Source: Owenia fusiformis
Lineage: Eukaryota > Annelida > Polychaeta > Sabellida > Oweniidae
Length of the DNA: 64,000 bases
Assembly (NCBI GenBank): GCA_903813345.2
Contig: CAIIXF020000002.1
Coordinates: forward strand, 4,070,001-4,134,000
Reading direction: 5' to 3'
Positions 50,901 through 62,900 of this stretch are shown here, in pieces. The notes under the pieces were generated by a model. That model saw only the letters and a list, made by a program, of their open reading frames with translations, had not been told where the DNA came from and did no database searches. Both the position numbers and the translations under genes were made by a program. Each line of letters opens with the position of its first letter. Position 1 is the first letter of the stretch.

Positions 50901-53900
50901 TTTGACCCATTTCCTAGCTTTACAAATAATTTCAGGTGTCCTACATTGTAAAAATCCATGTCAATGTAAAGGGTAGATATATGAAATAATTTTGTTACAA
51001 AAAATCAGGGAAAAATTGTATCCATTTTTTATTTTCAGCCATTTTAGTTAACATTGATTTGTCTATCTGACTCGCGAAATCCACTTTCTGTGGCACGTTT
51101 TAAAACCTCTGTCGATAGGATTCCTGTTTTAAGTTATTTCTGTTCAACATCAATTCAGAAAACTCCCCTATGACTCCTGGTTCAAAAGCTTGCCTGATTT
51201 CAAAACGGTCGCCATTTTTGTCTCGCAAAATTCAATTTTGGCCCATTTCCTAGCTTTACAAATAATTTCAGGTGTCTTGCATTGCAAAAAGCCATGTCAC
51301 TGTAAAGAGTAGTTGTATGAAATAATTTTGTTACAAATTATTGGCAAAAAATTATATCCGTTTTTTTTCAGCCATTTTAATTGACTGAGAGACAGATGGC
51401 TTGAAATAATTTTGTAACAAAAAATCAGCAAAAAATGATATCCGTTTTTTTCTGTTACCATGTGAGCCCAGTACCGACGGTACTAATTTTATGTAAATCC
51501 ATAGTTATATTAAATAAGTTCATAGTATGGTAATATTAATTTCATTTGTTAGTGTTCATTGTCACAGACTGTATCACATTTTTTGTTTTAGATGTTTCGG
51601 TTGCAAGCTGCATCCATGATCACTACATTTAAATTAAAAAATTAAATTTTAATTCCCCATCATTGTACAAACAATATGTAGATGATGTACTAGACATTGA
51701 TGAATTGACAAATCATATAAATTCTATAGACATTGTCAAGTTTACAGTAGAAACAGAATCAGAGGGAAGACTGGCTTTCTTAGACACGCAACTTAACATG
51801 AATTTGGATGGTCCGATAAGATGTACTGTATATAGAAAACTTGCCACACAGACCAGTATTTAAACTTTCAATCACACCATCCTCTTGAACACAAATGTCA
51901 GTAATTTCTACGTTAATAGGAAGAGCAGATTTGATTTGCAGTAAACAGAAGGACAAAGTAGAAGAAACCTCAAATGTTAAAATAGTATAAGAAAGATGCG
52001 GTTATCCAAAATGGACTATTAAAAAGACACAGGAACCTTTGGAAAGTAAAGCAGATACAAATAAGGACAAGACAGAGATAAAAAAGGTAGTAACCATATC
52101 CTATGTGAAAAATGTATCGGAACTAATTAGAAGAATAATGAAGAAAAAAGATATCAAAGTAGCTTTTAAACCTATGAAAACACTTAAATGTTTTCGTTCA
52201 TCCTAAAGATAAAGTCAAACAGGATCGCAAAACCAATGTGGTATATCAAGTTCCATGCAACAATTGTAACAAAAGTTACATAGGAGAAGCAAGTAGATCT
52301 CCTTACACTCATATCAAGGAACACAAGACCGAAGAAGATAAGAAAATGAATAGCTACACTAGAAACAATAAAAAAGCATCATTTAATTGCTTTAATAAAT
52401 CAGCGATTACTGATCATATTCTCCAAGAAAACCACCAAATTGATTGGGACAATTATAAAATAGTTAGCAGAGAAAGGAACAGAAACAATAGGTTGATGAG
52501 AAGCCATTCACATAAGAAAACATAAAACTTCAATAGAGACATGGGCAGCACTTCAATTTAGACCACTGTGGGATGAAGTTATATCGCCATAGCAATTAAT
52601 TATTTTTTGACGTTGTTAAGGTTCAATGACATGATAAGTAGATTTACCTGTATTTTTTAACTGTTTCAAATTAAATTTAGTGATCATGGATGCAGCTTGC
52701 ATCCGAAACATCTAAAATAAAAAATGTAATACAGTCTTTGACAATGAACACTAATAAACGAAATCCATAGTTAATTTATAAATTGTACTTACTAGCTTCA
52801 AGAGGTACATGGCCAGAGTCTTTAAGAGCTTCATTGGATATATCTGAAGCATCTTTGGGACCAACTGACTCAGGATCTTGAATTTTAGATCTTGTCCCAT
52901 GCTCAATTAATTTTTCCTGATCCATTTCAACCCTTTTTTTAAATCTCCTTATGATGTATTTCACAGTGGCTTTTACTCTCCTTCCTTATTGCGAGACTAT
53001 GGGTGTGGCTGCGTTATTGTTTGCGCATGTCCACATTTTAATAGTGACGTGATATCCAAAGTCTAAGTTAATTCAAGATCCAACTGGTTTTTAAGTTATT
53101 TGTACAGGCACTAAAATAGTGTTCATATTGGGAGTTATGACTCTATTGTTTGTAGTTTTTATGATAGACCAGTTCATAGCTTTATTTCTAATCCAAAACA
53201 TGTTCTATGTTCTAAATAAGTGGTTGCAACTTGCTCTCTGTGTCTAATGACAATTATATGAATGTGTCGATACAACTTTCTTTGGGTTATGAGATTCTTT
53301 TTTGCTTGATATAATAATGGGTTTTGCATTATACCATGTTCACTTAGATTGGTTTGCCAACTTATATCTATTCCATTGTAGATGAGGAATATCTGCCTCT
53401 TCTGTATGACTATAAAGGAAATCCAACTTCCCAGTATGTACCATGTCTATGTATTTGTCACACTTTGCATAATATTATTATTTCAGATATGAGTTACATG
53501 AGAAGAAAGTAGGCCCAGATTTGGAGAGGAATATTCATCATTTCTGTATGACCAATGAGGATATCCAACTCCCAAAGGAACTACGAGGGACCATGAGGCG
53601 TAATTTGGTGGCAGGGAGATACCAGAACATGAATGAACAACCAGAAGAGGTGTGTTAATGATTTGTTTTTTAGGATAAGTGTTAAAAAGAGGAGAAAAGA
53701 TCAAAGAGCCGGTCAGTAGATTGGAAATATACATTTTGTGCCTTGATTGCTCAAAAGTTCAGGTTGTCTTGTTCTAAAAGTTTTTTGAATGTTAGTAGAA
53801 AAGTTAGGTCTACTTCCATTGGTTACCAAAGGTGTTCCATTACCTTACAGATATCAGATCCCCCCCCCCCTATATATTCATTTCTTCACTACCCCATCAA

Positions 53901-56900
53901 ATGAAGTTCAGAGGGATATAAGGAATGCCTCTGTCCGTACGTCTGTCTGGGTGATAACTCAAATACAGTTGAATCGATTTTGTTTTAATGGGCCCTATGG
54001 GGATAGAAGTTCTGCTTGGAAGCCAATTTTCAAAATGGTCACTCGTTTAAAAATGGCAGCCATATTTTAGTGCCAATTTAACAGTAATTTAGGAAGCTGT
54101 GATAGCAGTATATGTTAAATTTTAAAGATTATATAGGACATTAATGAAGCTAGAAATGTAGATAATTAAGAAGCACATGGCAGCCATCTTGAAAAATGGG
54201 ATTTTGTTCATATTTGGCATGTGTATAATATAAGCATGGCAAACTGTCTAATGACACTTTGGGTAGAAGTAGAAAAATGGCCGACATTTTTACGTGTGCT
54301 ATTTTACATTTTTAAAATTACTCAAAAAATAGTGGAGCAATTTTGTTCATATTTGATATGTGAATACTACAAGCATGACACACTGTCTAATGCCACTTTT
54401 GGGTTAATAACTCAAAAAGTAGTTGAGTGATTTTGTTCATATATGATATGTGAATACTCATAAGCCTTACACACTGTCTAATGACACTTTGGGTAATGGG
54501 TGACCATTTTAAAAAGTGGCCGTCATTTTTACTTTTTTTTACTGTAAATCAAAAAGTAATAGAACCATTTTCAGGGCTGTCAACTTGGGAACACTTAACA
54601 TGAGTGATTTACAAATGTTGAACACCTTTCTTTAAATTGCGGTTCAAATCTGAACAACTTGGTTCAAGTTTTGAACAGCTTAACCTCAAATTTTTCCCAA
54701 CAAAGGGGGAGGTAGTGTGGCAATGATTGAAGCAAATGCTTGACATAGGAAGAAATTTTGAACCAAATGCGTGACATTTATGGGGTTTGCGTAAAAAGTC
54801 TGAAAGGAATGCATTCTCTTTTTTGGGTTCGTTTTTTTGCTTTATTCGCGATGAATTTTATGTAAAGATTTTTTTAAAGTCTATCAACATAATGCGTGAT
54901 TTGCGTGATATTATATCATACACGCAAAATTAATGTGTGATTTATATTTTTCCAGCAAATGTGTGACCATCACGCCTAATGCGTGAGGGTTGACAGGCAG
55001 TATTTGATATGTGAATACTCAGAGGCATGGCACACTGTCTTATGACATTTTGGCTAGTAGGAGCCCATTTTGAAAAATGGCTGTCATTTACATGTACATG
55101 TGTGCGATTTTGTTGAAATTTTATATGTGCCTACTTAGAAGCAAATTACACTTTCTGATGACAATTTGGCTAGTGAGTAACCATTTTGAAAATGGTGGCC
55201 ATTTTTATCCACATTTTATGATTTTTGCTTATACTTCGTTCGTAAAAATGCCAACCATGGCTGTTCGATTGAATTTGCTACGCTTTGGCGTTGCTGTTGT
55301 CTAGTTGTCTATGATATTGAAAATTATTTGACAACAATATAGTCACAATCCAAACAGTTTTCTAACATTTTCATGATCACTTCACTTACCATAAATACTT
55401 CAGCAGAATCCTTTTTACTCCACTCCATGTCACATTTTAATTGCACATGCCATCTCAAACTGATTTATCAAAATTTTCAAATTCCAGTAACATAAAGAGT
55501 ATAGTGTAACCCTCTTAACTCTCATTTTGAAATGTTTCTTTATATGTTATGGTGACTTCAACACAAGCCCTCGCCCCTTGTTCAAGTTTATTTTATTGCA
55601 ACTTCAAATACTGTCAAACTGTATAGGTACTAATACAAAATGTATGCACTCTATATGACTTAGTGATTTCTATGACTTTCTATATGACTTAGTGATTCAG
55701 AAGAGAAATTTTTTAGAACTTTACACTTGTATATAGTACACTTCTTAAAGTTGTGTGCCTTTCCTAGTATTACTATATCACTACTATAGTGAGCCTTGAT
55801 GTTTGTGGAATGATGACAGTCTGGTTTCACATCAACAACCCCCACCTCTCCTACTAGACTCAACACATCAGATGCTTTGGCTGAACAGGAGGAAAAGAGA
55901 TCCCATCAGCCTTATATAGATATATATGATTGTTTGTAGAATGATGACATTGTTTGGTTTCACCCAACAACCCCCACCTCTCCTACTAGACTCAACACAG
56001 CAGATGCTTTGGTTGAACAGGAGGAAGAGAGATCCCATCAGAGACAGCGAATGTCTGCAGCTGCCAAACGAATCCTTGATAATGCAAAGATGGAAGCACC
56101 CTCTGGTGGCCAAGGAGATGATGAAACGCTTGAGGCGTGGCAGGCAAGAGCTCAACAATTGGTATTATACTTCTTTTCAACTATTGAATAATGAATATAG
56201 ATAATTTATTAGGTAATAGATCAATGATGTGATGGACTTTTATCTGTTTAAGTTAGCAATATGTTAAAAATGTCATAGCTATGATTTTTGATAATTTTGT
56301 TGTTGTTTTTACGCATATAAATACACATGATAAATGAGAGGTAAATCTCACTTACCTTCAGAATGTACCCCTTAGGCTATGTAGCATATCGTAAACTAAT
56401 TATGCTTTGAAGGAACCTTAAAATACACACAAAATTTATTCTAGTTTGATGCACCAGACATTAGCATTGAGGGAGAAAAGATGGATGTTAAGTGGGATGA
56501 GTCGAGGATGTACTGGAACCCTGCTCCTCCTAAAATGGACATTGCCCCAGCCAGAGTAAAGGATCATCTGTTCAGGTATAGTTTATGATATTCAATCATA
56601 GGGGATGGTGATCAGGTATATGACATTAATTATTCATATGATTAGACAAAAATACTGTTCCAAATATAGCATTTTTACTTGCAGTATTGTATGTTGTAGG
56701 CACAAATCTCAATTTATATACATTTTGTAAGATGTATGAATACATTAATGAGATAAAGATAACATTCATTTTAAGAGGGCAGCACCTTACATGAAATAGG
56801 GAACAAGAGAAACATTACATTTTTTGTACATTTTTTGAATTTAAAAGTGAGAAACAAAATAGATGGCATTATGTATTGAATAAACATAGTTTGTTTATTG

Positions 56901-59900
56901 ATTTGTTTGATTGGATTTGTACATTTTGTGGGTTTTCTTTAAATGTTGCCTTCGTGCATCATGATTAGAAACCTTAAATACACCGTTGATATTGTATTTT
57001 GTTTACTACCAATGAAGGTGAGCAATAACTCTTGGGTATATCCCTTATATGTATGGTCGTAATTTACGCAAATAATCTGAGAGGAACCCCTCATTAAAGA
57101 AGTCATGTGTTCTTTTATGTGCACTCATACACAGTCATACATGTACACATCACGGCCTTTTTATTACAAGTTGTTGACCACTTAGTCAAATACCCTGAAG
57201 TACTTTACGCAACAAGCAAATATCTGATATTTTCTATGATTCAGTGATTACCATGGTGCAGCTTTAGCAATGGAGACTGCTGCAACTACAGGCTTCCTAG
57301 GTGATGATGAAGAGACTATTGCTGAAGAGGAGGAGAGTGTATATGAATATGCTGATCCTGAGGAGATGGCCATGAAAGAAAGGTGAGCAACAGTGGTATC
57401 CTTTTATAAGTTTCTTAACAGGACATGAATGTGTAGTATACATTTACCCAAAAAGGGGTCTTCCACTTCATGTAATATCATTTGTATAATATTCTTTAAG
57501 AAAATAAATAAATAAATAAAATATTTTTAGTTTTTTTAGTAAATTATGTTCACTAATAGTTTTATTGATCCATCCCTTGCCATAGTTGGATAACACTTGT
57601 ATATTTTGGCAGAATGTTTAGAAATCAATATGATGCTATAATACAAGAATACACACTAAGAGCACCAAGAAAGATATGAATGCAAAACAGCATACTCTAT
57701 GTGACATGCAAAAAGATGTAATCTACAAAATGAAAAATCAAAGAAATCACCAATTAATTCACATGTTCCTATAAATATTTTTTACCCAGGGTTCTCCAAA
57801 GGAGGTACCATTCCTCCAGGGACCTCAGCAACCTTGAGAAGAGCAAGATACAAAGAGAGAAAGATATTGAAGAAGGAAAGTTAGATGAATTTGGTGAACC
57901 AATCAAGAAAGAGAATACAAATGAACCTGCTCAAGAAGGTGAGCACAACTGTATCTTACTCGTTTATTTTTTGAATGTCAAGGTCGCAGTAGCTTCAGTA
58001 TGATTACAGAAAATAAGGTGTATCAGGTCAAGTCTATTCATTGTTTAAGTTACATACCATTATGCATTACCATTAATTTTGGGTTATTTAGGATAAGAAT
58101 TAAAGCTCTGAACCTTTTATATGCCAGTGAATTCTTGAACCTTTTTTTAATTAAAATTTCAGAGAGGGCTGATCCAGTAAGCAAGAAAGCTTTGTCATTC
58201 GTTGAGATGCGTCGTACATACTCAATGGCACAATCAGCTATTGATTTAATGAAGAAGAAGAAAGAGGAAAAGAGAGAGATGACAGATCAGGAAATATTTC
58301 CTGTATTTGTCAAGGAGAGGTAAGCCAGTTATTTAGTAAAATTAACATCTATGCTTCTCTAAATAAAGAATTGAATATGGGTCATTCCTACCTAAAATAT
58401 ACTTATTTTGCATAGATCAGCCTAGAATAACAGATGTCTTCAAATACGACTATTTGATTTGGTTGATAAACATTTGATAAAACATGATTATTGTTCATAT
58501 GATTTTCAATATGTTTTAGGCGGAGTCAGTCTTGTCCAAATCTGCTTGGAGAGTTTGAGGAGTTTGTAATGATTCCACAGGATTTTAACACTGCTATGGA
58601 GGAGGTAAGGAAACCGAAAAGGTGTTCTGAGTCAGTAAAATCTATCTTCTCAGTAATTGTATGTAGTACTGAACAGTCTCTCTCCAATAATACAGTATTA
58701 AGGATAGATGGCACTGACTGAAAATTGCAATCTATAATACCTTTGTCAATGTATGAGGTAGAGTTATTATCAAATGTATTATATGAGTATATTAAAGAGC
58801 AATTGAGATCAGAACATGCGATGTAGGCAGAATACATTAGAGCTTTAAGGGGAGGGGGGTTAGTCCTTTTGAATGAAACACAATTGAGCTTGAGCTGAAA
58901 CACTTACGGTTTAAAAAAGTCTTTAGAATTTCCATTGATTGCTACATATTTGGAGTTTAGAGAAGTGTTGATGTTGTCTCTTGTATTTTAGGTGAAGAGG
59001 CACAAAGAGATGTTGCAGAAAGTGACAACTGAGAAAAAATTAACTCCTTTTGTCAAACCTCAAGTTACAATTGCTGAACAGGTAGGCATTTATGCACACC
59101 TTTCTAGGTGTTTAGGTAGAAATATGATACATGTAAGAAACAAGTTTACAACATGACAAACATAAAAAAAGTTATATAAGTACTTACAATGTTGATAATT
59201 GAATAAACACAAGGAGCACATGTGTTTCGAACTTGCAACTTCGTGATAAGGTATAGCTACATGTAGTGTTGACTACTACTCAAATCAGCATTTTGAAAGA
59301 GACAGTGACCATTGGAATCCTTTATTTTGGGTTAAATACTCCAAAAAACTTTTTTTCATTTTCTCATTCTCAGATGTATGCTGTTTGAATGCATTGCACT
59401 TTTTATTTTGAATTATTTGTAACATTTGAAAGCCCCACAGCACTGTTAACCCAAATTATTTTTCATTTTGTAATTAGGAAGGTGATGCCAAGGTAGTGTA
59501 TTAACATGGACTTCTTGTTGAAAGGCTTTTGTAACATGTACTGAGAACTATCTTGCCTTATCTTTAGTACCCAAAGAAAGGCAAAGATGAGTCTGCTGTA
59601 TGCATGGTTTAATTATGTGCTAATGTTTTATTTTGTGAATTTGGTGAAATCTGTTAATTTAACTTGTTTATAAATCTATTTAGTTTTATTGTCTTCTGAA
59701 CTGCTAAGTTGAAAATTAAAAACGAAATTGCAGTATAATTAAACCAGATTATACATGTTACATGTTAATAGTGAATATTTTATTTTGTCAAAAGTGATGT
59801 AGGAGTAACAAAGAAATGTGCTTAAACTATCATAAAAACACTATTTCATTTTATTATGTCCCCACCACATAGTGTGGGGCCATATTGTCGGCCTAGGCGC

Positions 59901-62900
59901 GTCCGACTGTCTGTCCGTCTGTCTGTCTGTCCGTCCGTCTGTCCGTCCGTACGTCCGGGAGTTTTCTCCAAAACCGCTACAGATATCACCTTCAAATTTT
60001 CAGGGATAACTTATGAGTGCCTATAGATGTGGATGAAAAAAATTTAACTTGAAACCTACTTCCTGTCGGCCATTTTGAAGTCAAACGCTAAAATCCTTGT
60101 CTGCAAACTTTAAGAAAAACTGCGTCATAGTTGCTTTTAAAACTTTAACATCTTGTTCAGCTCACTTCATTCTAGATCTGATTAGGTTTTGGACCTGTTA
60201 GCTCAGTCGTGTCAGCCATTTTGAATGTCTTAAGAAAAGTTAGCGCGCGATAATACTTTGTATCATATTGAATGGTGTTTTTGAGTTTTCATACTTAAAC
60301 TATTTAGCAGCTTTATAAATAATTTCAGATGTACTTTGTTGTAAAAGCCTACTTTATTGTTAACAGTAGTTATATGTGATAATTTTGTAAAAAGAAATCA
60401 GCAAAAACTCATAAGGACTTTTTTATTGTCGGCCATTTTGGATTTTTCGGTCCTAAAATCTTGTCTGTGAAGTCTTGTCTGCGCGTTTTCAGGTGAACCG
60501 TTTGGTGGATCAATTTCAAATTTTCAGGGATGATTCTTAGTATAAAAATCTAGATCTCATTAGTTTTTTGGCCTTCTGGGTAAATGTCAAGGCAGCCATT
60601 TTGGATTTTCCATCCTAAAATCTTGTCTGTAAAGTCTTGTCTACTCATTTTCAGGTGAACTGTTTGGTAGAACAATTTCAAATTTTCAGGGATGATTCTT
60701 AGTATGAAAATCTAGAACTGATTAGTTTTTTGGCATTCTGGGTAAATGTCAAGGCAGCCATTTTGGATTTTCTGTCCTTAAATCTTGTCCGGCTGTAAAG
60801 TCTTGTCTACGCATTTCCAGGTGAACCGTTCTGTAGATCAATTTCAAATTTTCAGGGATGATTCTTAGTATAAAAATCTAGATCTCATTAGTTTTTTGGC
60901 ATCCTGGATAAAAGTCAAGGCAGCCATTTTGGATTTTCCCTCTTAAAATCTTGCCTGTAAAGTCTTGTCTATGCGTTTTTAGGTGAACAGTTTGATAGAT
61001 CAATTTCAAATTTTCAGGGATGATTCTTTGTATGAAAACCTACATCTGATTAGTTTTTTTGCATTCTGCGTAAATGTTAAGGCAGCCATTTTGGATTTTC
61101 AGTCCTAAAATCTTGTCTGTAAAGTCTTGTCTACCCGTTTTCAGGTGAACCGTTTGGTAGATCAATTTCATATTTTCAGGGATGATTCTTAGTATGAAAA
61201 TCTACAAACAGATTAGTTTTTTGACATTCTGGGTAAATGTCAAGGTAGCCATTTTGGATTTTCCATCCTGAAATCTTGTCTGTATAGTCTTGTTTACATG
61301 TTTTCTGGTTAACTGTGTGACGGATCAATTTCAAATTTTCAGGGGTGGTTCTTAGTATGAAAATCTAGAACTGACTAAATTTTTGGCATTCTGGGTAAAT
61401 TTTAAGGTGGCCATTTTGGATTTTCCATCCTCAAATTTTGTTCGTAAAGTCTTGTCTACTCATTTTCAGGATAACCATTTGACATTTTGTACACATTTGT
61501 GTTCTTGTTGAGAGGAATACAGGTACCTGGTATTTTTTCATTGTCTAATTATGTAATGTCAGAGGCCAGTAGCCAGGGTAACTTTGCGGGTAATGAACAC
61601 CTCCCCCACCAAATAATTCTTTCAAAATATTGGCTGTCTTTAAGTGATTTAAGGCCAAAGTTATCAAATGCCAATCCCCCTCGAATTGTTTGAAAATTTA
61701 AATGGGGCAGGTGTCATACATCTAAACATATGACATATGTTCAACCAGTCAAAGGTTGAGAAACATGATATAATAATGTTACATTTGGATTTGTTATTGA
61801 CTTACTCACGTTTGGCTCAAAATGAAATAACAATTTCCTTGTTATTTGACTGTATGCTTTGCTTTTAGGTATAGTAGTGCAATATGGTGTTTCAAAATGT
61901 ATTTACTTCCAGATGAAGAAGATAAAAATGATTTTGAGACATCATACTCCACTTTTTTATGTATTTATTTTTTATTAACTTTTTTGTTTATTTGTTTTAA
62001 AGTAAAAGAATGACCCATCGTTGGTGTTGTTTGAATTTAGAAATATGGAAATATACATTGCATATCTATAGGCCCCATGTTTTCCTTCCAATAGCACAAC
62101 AGAGTAGTTTACTTCAATGATAGGGGATATTGGGGATCATTGAGCAACCTACCATTAGAAGAGATATACAATATTCCAAATGGTGTAAGATGATGTTATC
62201 CAAACTGGCCTCCCTTTCCTACCTATTGTTGTAAAAGTACATTGTTATCTCCAATTAGCCCATTGTATCCCTAATAGTCTGATATATAATCAATTAAACT
62301 TGTGCATTATTTCATGTATAACTAAATGAAAAAGCTCCTGTTATTGAATTTTTATTGATCAATCACATGGTTTACAAGACATTCATTAATTATGCCTAAC
62401 CCAAATAATGTTTTACTGTAATCATTTTGCTTATATATTTTGAGATGATATTAATCATGTAATTAATACATATCACAATTTGTGTCTCATATTGCACATT
62501 CATGTTTTACAATCCACATGTATATGTATGTTCAGTTAGATCTGATTTTTAGTCCCAACCCCGACAAATGTTTTTCACAGAATGGGATAGTATGCATCGG
62601 GGTCGGGACTAAAAATCAGATCTTGTTCAGTTTACACTTTCAATTTGCACTTCACAATTAATTTACTTTAAGAATATATGTATATTTTACTAACAGTTTT
62701 ATTTTATTGCACATTTTTTAGTTGATTCTTACCATACTGTACCTGAATCAGTTTTAATCAAATACTGATTTCAATAAACAAAACAACAAATTGAAACACT
62801 TTTGGGAACTATTGGATGTAGTCACCGAGCCTGCTTTTACATGATATGAGGGCTAACATGTGATATATTGTTCCTGTGTATATTTGTTATTCACTCGTAG

